Positions 42,918 through 52,316 of a stretch of 64,000 nt of DNA are shown piece after piece. The stretch's first letter is position 1; the number at the start of each line of letters is the position of its first letter. This DNA is from Candidatus Binatus sp. (GTDB lineage Bacteria > Desulfobacterota > Binatia > Binatales > Binataceae), in assembly GCF_036567905.1 (NCBI RefSeq), contig NZ_DATCTO010000091.1, positions 1-64,000 of the forward strand. Direction: 5' to 3'. The position numbers and the translations under genes were made by a program. The notes under the pieces were generated by a model. The model was given only the letters and a program-made list of their open reading frames with translations. It had not been told where the DNA came from and searched no databases.

Positions 42918-43369
42918 AGTGATTACTCCTGATTCCTCATCGAAGCCTTTCTTGCTGCTCGTGGGATAGTAATTTTCCGCACCTATTCTTCGAGAGTTAC
43001 GATATCAGTACTGGTCAGCGAATGTATCTTTGGATCGTCGATCATAGTTACTACCATAACCAAAGGGGCGTTTTGTCTCGGCTCAGCCAATCTCGCGAAC
43101 TATACTCTGGATTCGCGATGCATGAACCCGTAACACCGAAACGCGGGCCCGGTGACTCGGCGGCCCGCGGCACATCCGCGCAAAAGCCTGATGCGAAGTG
43201 GCATTGGCTAAAAGGTCCGGATCGCCAGTGTCAATGACTGCGCGATCTCCCGATCCCGGACGCTTAATCGCGGCTTCACGTGAAACTCGCGCGAATTAAT
43301 CTCGCGTGACAATCAGGCGCCGGATTTCGCCGGCGCCCCGATTGATCTCACGTGCGTTGGCAGAATTGT
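42918..43369. other. Intergenic region without a recognised gene
   Basis: A 452-base stretch. The left part must hold the promoter of the lipoprotein gene. A plus-strand frame of 39 codons (43118-43237, starting MHEPVTPKRGPGD) has no ribosome binding site and no recognised similarity. A hairpin near the right end is listed separately. Confidence 0.5.
43316..43337 (-). terminator. GGCGCCGG/CCGGCGCC hairpin after the DUF992 gene
   Basis: A perfect 8-base stem with a 6-base loop lies 33 bases past the stop of the minus-strand DUF992 gene. Flanking AATC/GATT bases extend the pairing. It lacks a U-rich tail. Confidence 0.5.
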
Positions 43370-43876
43370 TCAGCGCGGTTCTTTCTCGCCGCGGTAGTTG
43401 AGCGTGAGTTCCGCGACTCCGGCCGCGACGTTAAGTCCGTTCTGCCCTTCGACTGATACCGGCTGAAGCGCGATCGACTGATCGAAGCCTCCGATCAGGA
43501 CGTTTGCGCCCCCGCCTGCGCCGAGCGTGAGGCTCGCGGTCACACCGCCGTAGTGCCCGGACAAGGCCCCGGGCTTGATATCCTTGGTCGGTGCGGCGAC
43601 CGCCCACAAGATCACCGATGATTTCAGATAGCCGATATCTGCGCCGAACTTCGAGATGCTTCCGCTGTAGTATTCGGTTCTTCCGCCGTTGGACGAGTAT
43701 GAGCATTTGAGGTCGCGCGAAGATCCGAACACAAATCCCCATCCCGAGGCTTCGTGACAAGTCAGATAGCCTGTCTTGACGGTGTACTTGCTATCCTCGG
43801 CGTGCGCCGTCAATGACCAACAACTCAAGAAGAGCATACTGGTAGCAGCAACCGCGATGCGGAGTCCTGATTTCAT
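43370..43876 (-). CDS. DUF992 family exported protein
   Basis: Protein of 168 residues with a strong AGGAGGA ribosome binding site. A signal peptide (cleavage near AHA, residue 26) is followed by the typical DUF992 body: TGYLTCHEASGWGFVFGSSR, YYSGSISKFGADIGYLKSS, and the closing IALQPVSVEGQNGLNVAAG. The family is widespread in Alphaproteobacteria and relatives; its function is unknown, but it is exported, probably periplasmic or outer-membrane associated. Two cysteines (in LTCHEAS and DLKCSY) could form a disulfide. It is monocistronic. Confidence 0.92.
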   Translation of the reverse strand: MKSGLRIAVAATSMLFLSCWSLTAHAEDSKYTVKTGYLTCHEASGWGFVFGSSRDLKCSYSSNGGRTEYYSGSISKFGADIGYLKSSVILWAVAAPTKDIKPGALSGHYGGVTASLTLGAGGGANVLIGGFDQSIALQPVSVEGQNGLNVAAGVAELTLNYRGEKEPR

Positions 43877-44139
43877 GTCTTCCTCCTGAAGGCCATGCGC
43901 TAAATTGTTCCCTGATTGACGTTAGCCAAAAAACAACAACCTGGGATTGTCGTATTGCTTCTCCGATCCTTGTAGACCGTAGACCGAATGGCCTCCCTCG
44001 GCAAGCTGCAACTCGGCTTCGGTCCGCCCAGACCAGCCCCGGCCGTCCAGAACGCCGATCGATGCCTTGCCTCCCGCCGCTTCACGATCGATGCTTCCAC
44101 CTTCGGCGGGAGCGAACGCAATCTCAGTGGCGGCGCGAA

Positions 44140-46230
44140 ATGATTCAAACTCTTCTGATCGACAATTACGATTCCTTCACGTTCAACCTGTTTCAGCTCA
44201 TAGCGCAGGTAAACGGACAGGAACCCATCGTCATAAAAAACGATCAGCTTGCCTGGGACGATCTGAAAAATTACCGCTTCGACAATATCGTTATTTCGCC
44301 GGGGCCCGGATGCCCTCAAAACCACCGCGACTTCGGCGTCTCCCGCGACGCGATCCTGTTTGCCGAGGCGCCGATCCTCGGCGTCTGCATTGGTCATCAG
44401 GGAATCGGCGATGCCTTTGGCGCCGCCGTCGCGCTTGCGCCGGAGCCGATGCACGGCCGGGTCGCCCAAGTCTATCACCATGGCGATCCTCTGTTCGCGG
44501 GCGTGCCTTCCCCCTTTTCCGCCGTCCGCTATCATTCGCTATGCGTCGTGCCGCCCATCCCGGCGCCTCTGGCGGCGATTGCCTGGACCGGCGACGGCGT
44601 GGTGATGGGCATCCGTCACCGGGATCGGCCGATCTGGGGCATTCAATTTCATCCCGAATCGATCTGCAGCGACTATGGCCATCGGATTTTGGCGAATTTT
44701 CGCGACCTGTCCCATTCCTTCAAACAGACCCGCAAATGCCGTTCCCAGCCGTCTTCTCCGCCCGCAAAGTCTCCGCTCCCGCCGGGGGCCGAGCCGACTG
44801 CGGATCACCATCCGAAGTTTCAGCTTCGCTCGCGACGTCTCGATATCTGTCCCGACGCGCAAGCCGTGTTTGCCGCCACTTATAGCCGTTCGCCAAGCGC
44901 ATTCTGGCTCGATAGCAGCCTGATCGTTCCCGGCCTGTCGCGCTTCTCCTTCCTTGGTGATGGTTCGGGTCCTTACAGTTTCAGAGTCATGTACGATACT
45001 CACAGTCGTACAGTCACCGTCGCCGATTCATCAGGCCTGCGCCGGATCGGCCAGAGTGTGTTTGAGTACCTGCGGGAATTTATCGAGCAGGTGCGCATTG
45101 CTCCCGCCGATTTGCCCTTTGATTTTACCTGCGGGTTTGTAGGCTACTTTGGCTATGAACTGAAGCGGGAATGCGGCGCCGGCTTCGCCTACAAGTCGGC
45201 CACTCCCGATGCTTACTTTCTATTCGCCGACCGGCTGATCGCAATCGATCACCTGGCCGCCGTCACCTATCTGGTCTGCCTGGCGCCCGCCGGAGATGGC
45301 GCCGATGAGAGCGAGTGCTGGTTCGATGCGATCGAGGCGCATCTGCGCGGCCTCCCGGCCGGGCCTGGCGCGCCCGCGTTCGCCCGCCCGGAGATCGCGA
45401 TCGCGATGCGCTATCAGCATTCGCCGCCGGAGTACCTGAAGCTGATCGAACGATGCCTGCACGAGTTGCGCCGCGGCGAATCCTACGAAATCTGCCTGAC
45501 CAATAAAATATTCCCGCAGGCGCGAATCGAGCCGTTGGCCACTTACAACGTGCTGCGCACGATCAACCCCGCGCCGTACGCGGCCTTTCTCAGTTTTCCG
45601 GGGCTGTCGATCCTGAGCGCGTCGCCCGAGCGCTTTGTCAAAATCGATAGCGCCGGCAATGTCGAATCGCGGCCGATAAAGGGCACCGCGCCGCGCGGGC
45701 GTACCCCTGCCGACGACGAACGCATTCGCCGGGACCTGCAATCCAGCGAAAAGGAGCGCGCCGAGAACCTCATGATCGTGGACTTGATCCGCAACGATCT
45801 GGGCCGCGTCTGCAAGATCGGCACGGTCGAGGCGCCGCGCCTGATGGAAGTCGAGAGCTACGCCACCGTGCATCAGTTGGTGAGCACGGTGCGCGGATGC
45901 CTGCGGCCAGGGGTGACCGCGATCGACTGTTTAAGGGCCGCGTTTCCGGGTGGTTCCATGACCGGCGCGCCGAAACTTCGGACCATGGAGATCATCGATC
46001 GCCTCGAGAACCAGGCGCGGGGAATTTATTCCGGCGCCCTGGGGTTTCTTTCGATTTCCGGCGCGGCGGATTTTTCAATTGTTATTCGCACGATCGTTGT
46101 CGCCGACGGCGCGATTTCGATCGGCGTCGGGGGCGCCGTCGTGGTCGGCTCGGAACCCGCGCGCGAGCTCGAGGAGGCGCTGCTGAAAGCCCAGGCGCCG
46201 ATGCGCGCGATTGCGCTGACCCGCGAGTGA
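44140..46230 (+). CDS. pabAB: Fused aminodeoxychorismate synthase (PabA-PabB)
   Basis: Protein of 696 residues from ATG 44140 (26 extra in-frame codons upstream do not match the family). The N-terminal glutamine amidotransferase (about 1-190) begins LLIDNYDSFTFNLFQL and has catalytic Cys in GVCIGHQGIG and the His/Glu pair in IQFHPES. The C-terminal chorismate-binding PabB domain (about 230-696) has RPIKGTAPRG, a signature of PABA/anthranilate synthases, and PGGSMTGAPKLRTMEI. It makes 4-amino-4-deoxychorismate from chorismate and glutamine for folate synthesis. PabC follows 6 bases downstream. Confidence 0.95.
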   Translation: MIQTLLIDNYDSFTFNLFQLIAQVNGQEPIVIKNDQLAWDDLKNYRFDNIVISPGPGCPQNHRDFGVSRDAILFAEAPILGVCIGHQGIGDAFGAAVALAPEPMHGRVAQVYHHGDPLFAGVPSPFSAVRYHSLCVVPPIPAPLAAIAWTGDGVVMGIRHRDRPIWGIQFHPESICSDYGHRILANFRDLSHSFKQTRKCRSQPSSPPAKSPLPPGAEPTADHHPKFQLRSRRLDICPDAQAVFAATYSRSPSAFWLDSSLIVPGLSRFSFLGDGSGPYSFRVMYDTHSRTVTVADSSGLRRIGQSVFEYLREFIEQVRIAPADLPFDFTCGFVGYFGYELKRECGAGFAYKSATPDAYFLFADRLIAIDHLAAVTYLVCLAPAGDGADESECWFDAIEAHLRGLPAGPGAPAFARPEIAIAMRYQHSPPEYLKLIERCLHELRRGESYEICLTNKIFPQARIEPLATYNVLRTINPAPYAAFLSFPGLSILSASPERFVKIDSAGNVESRPIKGTAPRGRTPADDERIRRDLQSSEKERAENLMIVDLIRNDLGRVCKIGTVEAPRLMEVESYATVHQLVSTVRGCLRPGVTAIDCLRAAFPGGSMTGAPKLRTMEIIDRLENQARGIYSGALGFLSISGAADFSIVIRTIVVADGAISIGVGGAVVVGSEPARELEEALLKAQAPMRAIALTRE

Positions 46231-46236
46231 AAGGAT

Positions 46237-46887
46237 ATGGCCGATGACGTGGAATTCAGCCTGATTGAAACCATCCTCTGGACGAAGTCGTCCGGCTATG
46301 TGCTCCTGCAATACCATCTGCGGCGGCTGGCGGCGTCGGCGGCCTGGATGGGCTTTCTCTGCAACTTGGCCGAGGTCACCCGCACCCTGCAAGAATCCGC
46401 TGGTAACCTGTCCGCCGAGCCGTTCTGGAAAATTCGATTGATACTGGCGCCGGACGGCACGCTATCCGTATCCGCCACCCCAATCGAACCACCCGGGCAT
46501 AAGCAACCTCTGCCACGGGCGGTGATTTCCACCACCGCAGTCTCCAGCGCGGACCCTATCCTGCGCCATAAGACGACCCGGCGCGCCTTGTACGACGCCG
46601 AGCTTAAGGCCTGGTCGGCTCGCACCGGATGCTTCGACGTCATCTTCGTCAACGAACGCGCCGAAGTTACCGAAGGCGCGCGCACCAACCTGTTTATCCA
46701 GCGCGGCGCGGCTATCCTTACGCCGCCGCTCGAATGCGGGCTGCTGGATGGCACGCTGCGAAGATGGATGCTCGATAGTCAGGCGATGCGCACGCGTGAA
46801 TGCGTGTTGACGGTGGCGGACCTGGCGTCGGCGGATCGTATTTTTCTCGGCAATTCCGTCCGCGGCCTGGTCGAAGTCTGCTTATAG
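46237..46887 (+). CDS. pabC: Aminodeoxychorismate lyase-like class IV aminotransferase
   Basis: Protein of 216 residues with AAAGG before ATG. The PLP-binding lysine is in RHKTTRRALYD and the fold-type IV motif VNERAEVTEGARTNLFI is clear; the protein ends with ADRIFLGNSVRGLVEV. It converts aminodeoxychorismate to 4-aminobenzoate and pyruvate, completing the step begun by PabAB, from which it is separated by only 6 bases. It is somewhat shorter than typical PabC (about 270), because N-terminal residues are fewer, as in PabC domains of fused PabBC proteins. Confidence 0.9.
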   Translation: MADDVEFSLIETILWTKSSGYVLLQYHLRRLAASAAWMGFLCNLAEVTRTLQESAGNLSAEPFWKIRLILAPDGTLSVSATPIEPPGHKQPLPRAVISTTAVSSADPILRHKTTRRALYDAELKAWSARTGCFDVIFVNERAEVTEGARTNLFIQRGAAILTPPLECGLLDGTLRRWMLDSQAMRTRECVLTVADLASADRIFLGNSVRGLVEVCL

Positions 46888-47029
46888 CGCCACCTTTTAC
46901 GCGCGCGATTCTTCTGAGCTACGACGCCTTGCTTTCGAGTGATTTTATTGGGAAAGAAATACGAACCCGTGGAAAAAAAGATCCGGGGTCCAGATATGAC
47001 ACTGAGAGGGATTGGGTCTTTTTACTGGA

Positions 47030-47051
47030 CAGGGGCAAAGGCTAGCCCCTG
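47030..47051. repeat. CAGGGGC/GCCCCTG palindromic element, third copy
   Basis: A perfect 7-base inverted repeat with an 8-base spacer, 25 bases before the beta-propeller gene start. The arms match the elements at 29359 and 29483. Confidence 0.6.
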
Positions 47052-47075
47052 CGGTTTCGCTTCGGTGGGGAAGAT

Positions 47076-48146
47076 ATGAAAAAGAGTTCGTTTCGAGTTC
47101 TTGTTCTCGCGGTTGTAGGTGTGGCTTTCGCGGCTGGTTCGGGGTTGGCGGCGGATGCGGGTGCGGCCGCATATAAGTTGGCGTCGACTTTGAAGGTCGG
47201 CGGCGACGGGGGATGGGACTACGCCACCCTCAGCGCTGACGGCCGGCTGCTATACGTCACGCGCACGACGCACACGATGGTGTTGGACGTATTGACGGGC
47301 AAGACCGTCGCGGATATCGGCGGACAGCAAAGATCTCACGGCGTAGCTCTCGTGGCGGACGCGGGGCGCGGATTTATCAGCGATGGCAAGGGCGCCTCGG
47401 TGCTGATCTTCGATCTGAAGACCAACGCGACCATCGGCAAAGTGGCGGCGTCGGATGACGCCGACTCGATCATCTATGACCCCGCCAGCGATCGCGTGCT
47501 GGTCTTCTGCGGCGATGCGCATCGGATGGTTGCGATAGCGCCCGACGTGAATCCAACCGGCGGGCAGGCGGCGGCGACGATCGATTTGGGCGGTTCGCCG
47601 GAGTTCGCGGTCGCGGACGGGAACGGCAAAGTGTACGTCAATATCGCAGACAAAGACGAAGTGGCGGTGGTCGATACGAAGGCGATGAAAGTCGTCGCGC
47701 GATGGCCGACTGGGCCGGGTCGCCGGCCGACCGGGATGTCGATGGATCGCGCGACGCGCCGCCTGTTCGTGGGTTGTCGAAATAACAAACTGATCGTGAT
47801 GAACGCCGACGACGGGAAGATCGTTTCGGATTTTCCGATTGGCGCGTTCGTCGACGCGACCGCATTCTACAACGGGCTGGCATTCGCCAGTTGCGGCGAT
47901 GGGACGTTGACGTTTATTCGCGAAGTGTCAGCGGACAAGTTCGAGCTTGCGCAGGTGGTGAAGACCGAGTTGGGCGCGCGGACGATGGCTGTCGATGCAC
48001 GGAGCGGGACGGTCTATCTGCCAACCGCGGACCTGGCGTTTCCCGCACCGAGCGCGAGCGGGCTGCCTCCACGGCCGAAGCCGGTTGCCGGGACGTTCAG
48101 GATCCTGGTGATGAGCAGCAGGCAGGGGCCAGCTCCTGCGCCCTAG
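47076..48146 (+). CDS. Exported YncE-like beta-propeller protein
   Basis: Protein of 356 residues. An N-terminal signal peptide (about 1-26) precedes seven or so YVTN/NHL-type beta-propeller blades, seen as recurrent patterns such as KVGGDGGWDYATLSADGRLL, DSIIYDPASDRVLVFCGD, SPEFAVADGNGKVYVNIADK and RPTGMSMDRATRRLFVGCRN. It is likely periplasmic. The family includes DNA-binding YncE and many proteins of unknown role. GGGG before ATG 47076 marks the ribosome binding site. It is convergent with the aminotransferase gene. Confidence 0.88.
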   Translation: MKKSSFRVLVLAVVGVAFAAGSGLAADAGAAAYKLASTLKVGGDGGWDYATLSADGRLLYVTRTTHTMVLDVLTGKTVADIGGQQRSHGVALVADAGRGFISDGKGASVLIFDLKTNATIGKVAASDDADSIIYDPASDRVLVFCGDAHRMVAIAPDVNPTGGQAAATIDLGGSPEFAVADGNGKVYVNIADKDEVAVVDTKAMKVVARWPTGPGRRPTGMSMDRATRRLFVGCRNNKLIVMNADDGKIVSDFPIGAFVDATAFYNGLAFASCGDGTLTFIREVSADKFELAQVVKTELGARTMAVDARSGTVYLPTADLAFPAPSASGLPPRPKPVAGTFRILVMSSRQGPAPAP

Positions 48147-48169
48147 CCAGGAAGAAGATTCACACAGGA

Positions 48170-48212
48170 AGGGCGAAACGCAGTGCGGGTTCCGCTGACT
48201 CTGCTGCGCCCT
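48170..48212 (+). terminator. Terminator-like hairpin after the beta-propeller gene
   Basis: AGGGCG/CGCCCT outer arms enclose an inner GCAG/CTGC pairing, 24 bases past the stop of the gene ending at 48146; TTT follows directly. It lies between convergent genes. Confidence 0.4.
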
Positions 48213-48255
48213 TTCACCCGCTTTGGTACCGCGTACCTGATGCTTCCGCGGCGAT

Positions 48256-49497
48256 CTATGCGCCGAATTGCTTGCGCACGGCCTCGAACGCTTGCTCGGT
48301 GACGGCCAACGTCTGCTCGAGGTCGCGCTCGGTGTGCGCAGCCGAGATGAACCAGTTGTGACGAGGCGCGACGTACACTCCGCTGCGCGCGCATGCGCCG
48401 CAGAAAACCTTCGCGCGATCATAATGACCCGCGTCGGCTTTGAACGTCATGTACGGCATCGCCGGCGGTCCGGAGTAGGTCACCTCGAACCCGGCGCTGC
48501 GCGCCTGCGCGAGCAGACCCGTGCGCAGCTTCTCGCCGATCGTGCGCATCCTCTCGATCCCGCCACCCGCCTGCAGCTCCTTGAGGTTCGCCAGGCTCGC
48601 CGCCATCGGCACGGCGCTGGTGAAGTACGATCCCGTAAAGAACACTTCCTGCGCTGCCTGCTTGAGGCTGTCGCGCCCAAGGCATGCGGCGAGCGGATAG
48701 CCGTTGGCGATCGCCTTGCAGTAAGTCGTCAGGTCGGGGCGCACGCCAAACAACTCGCCTGAGCCGCCCATGTGCAGGCGGAAGCCGGCGCGAACGTCGT
48801 CCAGGATGAAGACCATGCCGTTGTCGTCGCAGATTTTCCGCACGCCCGGCAGAAATCCTTCGACCGGCAACTCCGAGTCGTGTCCGGCGTCGTGCTTGAA
48901 CGGCGACAGGATTACGCCCGCGATCTTGCCGCGGTTTTCCTCGACCGCATGGCGCAGGCTCTCGAGATCGTTGAATCGAAAATAAACCATGTTCGCGCGG
49001 TCTTCCGGCGTCAGTCCGCCGGGAAGCGGCGTGCACCATGCATGGGTGCCGTGGTAGGCGCCGGAGCACATTGCGATTTTCGGCCGCCCGGTCGCTTGAC
49101 GCGCGACTTCGGTCGCCCAGGTGCATACGTCGGATCCGTTTTTCGCGAACACCGTCCAGTCGGCAAACGGCGTGATCGAGACAAGATGCTCCGCGAGATC
49201 GACCCACACCGGACCCGGCGCGTTGAAGCAGTTGCCGAGTTCCATCTGGCGGCGCGCGGCTTCCTCGACTTTGGGATGCCGATGGCCGAGCACGATTGGG
49301 CCGTATGAACATATGTAGTCGATGTACTCATTGCCATCGACGTCCCAAACGTGGGAACCCTCGCCGCGCGCGAAAAATGACGGGTAGGCGCCCCTGGTAA
49401 GCAGCAGCGGCGCCTGATGGCCGTAGATGCCGCCGGGAATAACTCTTTTGGCGCGCTCCATCAGCGCGTCACTATGCTCGAATGTGTAGGGTTTCAC
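48256..49497 (-). CDS. Class III aminotransferase (glutamate-1-semialdehyde-aminomutase-like)
   Basis: Protein of 413 residues from GTG 49497, supported by AGGAG 6 bases upstream; in-frame sequence further upstream has no protein-like character. The class III PLP fold is clear: FAKNGSDVCTWATEVARQAT, the aspartate motif FILDDVRAGFR, and the PLP lysine in TYCKAIANGYPLAACLG. It aligns best with glutamate-1-semialdehyde aminomutase-type enzymes, but the motif details differ from HemL, so a related aminotransferase or aminomutase on another substrate is more likely than haem synthesis. No haem gene is nearby. The response-regulator gene lies upstream on the same strand, separated by two hairpins. 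Confidence 0.88.
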   Translation of the reverse strand: MKPYTFEHSDALMERAKRVIPGGIYGHQAPLLLTRGAYPSFFARGEGSHVWDVDGNEYIDYICSYGPIVLGHRHPKVEEAARRQMELGNCFNAPGPVWVDLAEHLVSITPFADWTVFAKNGSDVCTWATEVARQATGRPKIAMCSGAYHGTHAWCTPLPGGLTPEDRANMVYFRFNDLESLRHAVEENRGKIAGVILSPFKHDAGHDSELPVEGFLPGVRKICDDNGMVFILDDVRAGFRLHMGGSGELFGVRPDLTTYCKAIANGYPLAACLGRDSLKQAAQEVFFTGSYFTSAVPMAASLANLKELQAGGGIERMRTIGEKLRTGLLAQARSAGFEVTYSGPPAMPYMTFKADAGHYDRAKVFCGACARSGVYVAPRHNWFISAAHTERDLEQTLAVTEQAFEAVRKQFGA

Positions 49498-49573
49498 GGC
49501 AACTCCTGTGCGATGATTTTCGCCGCATTGCAAGTCTCGTCTGCTGCCGGGCAGACCGTCAGCGAGAATCCTA

Positions 49574-49602
49574 TTTGCCGGCGCGAGCGTCAAGCCGGCA
49601 AA
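49574..49602 (-). terminator. TTTGCCGG/CCGGCAAA hairpin
   Basis: A perfect 8-base stem with a 13-base loop between the response-regulator and aminotransferase genes, the second of two stacked hairpins. Confidence 0.45.
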
Positions 49603-49607
49603 ATCGA

Positions 49608-49639
49608 ACGGGCCATGAGTTGCGCGACTCACAGCCCGT
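49608..49639 (-). terminator. Nested hairpin downstream of the response regulator
   Basis: ACGGGC/GCCCGT outer stem and TGAGT/ACTCA inner stem are separated by a symmetric CA/CA internal loop, 22 bases after the response-regulator stop. The pairing is perfect in both stems. Confidence 0.5.
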
Positions 49640-49661
49640 CTGCGAATGCGATCAAGCTTGA

Positions 49662-50144
49662 CTAGTGGCGATATGCCGGATCGGCCGGCCGCTGCGATAG
49701 CGGCAGTGCGCCCACGCGCACCAGCTCGTCGCGCAGCTTGGCCCGCGACAGCGGCTTGCACAGGACCGCAGACGCGCCGAGTTGGTAGCTCTCCGCAATA
49801 TCGCGGTCATAGAGCGAACTGGTGATAACGAACATCGGTACCGCCGTCAGCGCCTCATTCGCCCGCGTCGCCTGCAACACGGAGAAGCCGCCGTTGTCAG
49901 GCAAACGCAAATCCACCAGGAACAAATCCGGGCGATCGTGCTCGGTGAACTGCGCGATCATGAGCAATGCCTCGTCGGCATTCGACGCATGCACCAGCTC
50001 GATATCGTCGCCCAGCACCTGCCTGACTACAGTGAGCGCGATAAAAACGTGGTCCGGATTGTCTTCGACGAGAAAAATCCTGACCGCAGAATTCAACAGA
50101 GTCGGTTCTTGGCCTTGTTCCTTTTCCTTGTCTTGGTCGCTCAT
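49662..50144 (-). CDS. Stand-alone response regulator (receiver domain only)
   Basis: Protein of 160 residues from ATG 50144, preceded by GAGGGGG; GTG 50159 would add five residues. After a charged 25-residue leader, the receiver domain begins IFLVEDNPDHVFIAL with the acidic pair. The phospho-acceptor is in LFLVDLRLPDNGG, and the conserved lysine is in AVLCKPLSRA. There is no output domain, so it acts by protein contact, as in Rcp1/CheY-like regulators. No histidine kinase is nearby, so the partner is elsewhere. Confidence 0.93.
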   Translation of the reverse strand: MSDQDKEKEQGQEPTLLNSAVRIFLVEDNPDHVFIALTVVRQVLGDDIELVHASNADEALLMIAQFTEHDRPDLFLVDLRLPDNGGFSVLQATRANEALTAVPMFVITSSLYDRDIAESYQLGASAVLCKPLSRAKLRDELVRVGALPLSQRPADPAYRH

Positions 50145-50576
50145 AATCCCCCCTCTCACCTGGCGAATCCGTGGCAGTTGGCTTCCAGAGCGTACCAGCT
50201 AAAGTTGCCTGGATGAAGCGGGTGAAGTCCCTTGTCGACTAATTATCTAATGATCATTCAATTGCCGTGCCATATCCCTCAGCGTTATATTCGAGTCGCG
50301 ACATGACGAGGAATGACGCGCTTAATCGACCTATGATGCTGCGGAGCCAGTTGTAACCCTCGATGACCCGCGAATCCCCGATTTGGACGTTGAACATCAG
50401 TTCCATCCTGTATACCACTGCCGAATCTTCGATGCGCCACCTTCCCGCCAGCGATCGTTTGTGGCAATTTTGCTACATTCGTTACTCCGACTATACACAT
50501 GCGACACATGGCATCAATCATTGATATTGCAAAATGAGTCACCGAGCCGATTCCAGATAGGGAAAGGATCGCAGCA
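50145..50576. other. Divergent intergenic region
   Basis: A 432-base region between the divergent response regulator and the CLC channel, relatively AT-rich (for example 50238-50300 and 50470-50540), so it probably holds both promoters. I see no convincing gene, paired promoter boxes or stable hairpin in it. Confidence 0.5.
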
Positions 50577-52316
50577 TTGGGAATCTTGGCGAACTTCCTG
50601 GATTCGAGTTTTTTTAAGCACCCCCTATTGCGAAAGTACACCGCTCTGGTCCATGAAGACCTGACGGCAACGTACTCGCGCGACATCCAGAAATGGCTTC
50701 TCGTCGCGCCTATCATCGGTATCTTGACCGGCCTCATCATTACCGGGATCGCCGTGCTCATTCTCGACGTCATCTGGGCGGCGCTCCTTCCTTACTATCT
50801 TGCTCATCACTGGGCAATCGTGGTCGGACTCGTCGCCGGCTTCTTCGTGACGGGGCTGATAATGCAGTTTCGAACGCCCGACCCCGACCAACACTCGACC
50901 GAGGAGATCGTTCGCTCCTACCACGAGCACCAGGGCGACATCGACATGCATCCGTTCTGGTGGAAGCTGCTCGCCGCGGTGACCACGGTCGGCTCGGGCG
51001 GCAGCGCGGCGCTCGAAGGACCAAGCATTTACAGCGGCGGCGCGATCGGATCGTGGCTATGGACCAAGCTGCGCCGTTTCGGTCTGGAAACGCGCGACCG
51101 CCGCATCATGTTGATCAGCGGCGCAGCGGCGGGCATGTCGGCGGTCTTCCGTGCTCCTCTTACCGGCATCGTGTTCGCGCTCGAGATGCCGTACAAGGAC
51201 GACCTCGCGCACGAAGCGCTGCTGCCGTCGCTGATCGCGTCGGTGGTCGCTTACGCAACGCTGGTGTCGATCGTCGGCGCCAAGCCGTTGTTCGGTTTCG
51301 CGGGCAGCACCAGCTTCAGGGCAATCGACGTCGCATGGTCGGCGCTGCTCGGCGCTGGAATCGGGCTCATCGCAATCGTCTTCGACATCACGTTTCGCCG
51401 CGTGCGCGTGTTTTTCATCACCAGCAGGATACCGCATACGCTCAAGCTCACGATCGGCGGACTCGGCACCGCGCTGTGCGGCCTCGCGTTCGTGACGATT
51501 TACAACGGCCCGCTCATTCCGATCGGCCCAAACTACGAGGCCGTCCGCTACGTACTCAGGCATCCGATTCCGACCGAAGTGCTGCTGGCCTTCGCCGCGT
51601 TGAAGCTGCTCGCGACGATTTTCTCGCTCGGCTCGGGCGGCGTCAGCGCGATGTTCGTGCCGCTGTTGCTGGTCGGCGGAGCGCTCGGCAACGCCTACGC
51701 GCAATCTGTAGTTCACTCGCCGACGCACGATCTCTATGCCGCGGTCGGGATGGCGGCGTTCCTCGCGGCCGGATACAAAGCTCCGCTCACCGCAGTGGTC
51801 TTCGTCGCGGAAACCACCGGCGGCCATTCCTACATCATCCCGAGCCTCATCGGCGCCGCGGTCGCCTACGCAATCTCAGGCGAGGCGTCGGTTTCCGGCG
51901 ATCAGCATCTTCACGAAACCGCCAAACTCGCCGACCTATCCGGGATGGCGGTGCGGGACGTGATGCAGCGTCGCGCCATTTCCGTGCAAGCCGGGTCAAC
52001 GATTCGCGAATTCGTCGCGAGCGTCGCGGCCCGTCATCGGCACACGATCTTTCCCGTGTACGAAGGCGACCAGGTCGTGGGGACGATTTCCGTATCTGAT
52101 CTCAGCCGGGTCGCGCCCGAGGAATGGGACAAAATCACCGTCGGCGAATTCGCGGACCGCGGCGCGATTCGCGTGACGGACGACTGCGACTTGAGCGAGG
52201 CGCTGCGGCTGCTGGTGCGCGAGCGCGGCGCACAGATGCTGCTGGTGACGGACGCCGCCGGCGCTCTCAATGGAATCGTGACCAAGACCGACATCCTGCG
52301 CGCCGTGAAACAGTGA
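50577..52316 (+). CDS. CLC-family chloride channel/transporter with tandem CBS domains
   Basis: Protein of 579 residues starting at TTG 50577, supported by AAAGGA about 8 bases upstream. Residues about 1-440 form the CLC membrane body: GSGGSAALEGPSIYSGG is the first selectivity segment, and GSGGVSAMFVPLLLVGGALG the second. Two CBS domains follow (about 460-579; MQRRAISVQAGSTIREFV and GEFADRGAIRVTDDCDLSEA), typically sensing adenine nucleotides. The protein transports chloride or related anions across the cytoplasmic membrane. An 8-bp tandem repeat spans its stop codon. Confidence 0.94.
   Translation: MGILANFLDSSFFKHPLLRKYTALVHEDLTATYSRDIQKWLLVAPIIGILTGLIITGIAVLILDVIWAALLPYYLAHHWAIVVGLVAGFFVTGLIMQFRTPDPDQHSTEEIVRSYHEHQGDIDMHPFWWKLLAAVTTVGSGGSAALEGPSIYSGGAIGSWLWTKLRRFGLETRDRRIMLISGAAAGMSAVFRAPLTGIVFALEMPYKDDLAHEALLPSLIASVVAYATLVSIVGAKPLFGFAGSTSFRAIDVAWSALLGAGIGLIAIVFDITFRRVRVFFITSRIPHTLKLTIGGLGTALCGLAFVTIYNGPLIPIGPNYEAVRYVLRHPIPTEVLLAFAALKLLATIFSLGSGGVSAMFVPLLLVGGALGNAYAQSVVHSPTHDLYAAVGMAAFLAAGYKAPLTAVVFVAETTGGHSYIIPSLIGAAVAYAISGEASVSGDQHLHETAKLADLSGMAVRDVMQRRAISVQAGSTIREFVASVAARHRHTIFPVYEGDQVVGTISVSDLSRVAPEEWDKITVGEFADRGAIRVTDDCDLSEALRLLVRERGAQMLLVTDAAGALNGIVTKTDILRAVKQ

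Noticed and set aside
43118..43237. 39-codon frame starting MHEPVTPKRGPGD
   Set aside because: No ribosome binding site, no conserved pattern; kept only as a note in the intergenic entry.
48256..49497. Aminotransferase as HemL of haem synthesis
   Set aside because: Motifs fit the broader family but differ at the active-site segments, and no haem gene is nearby.
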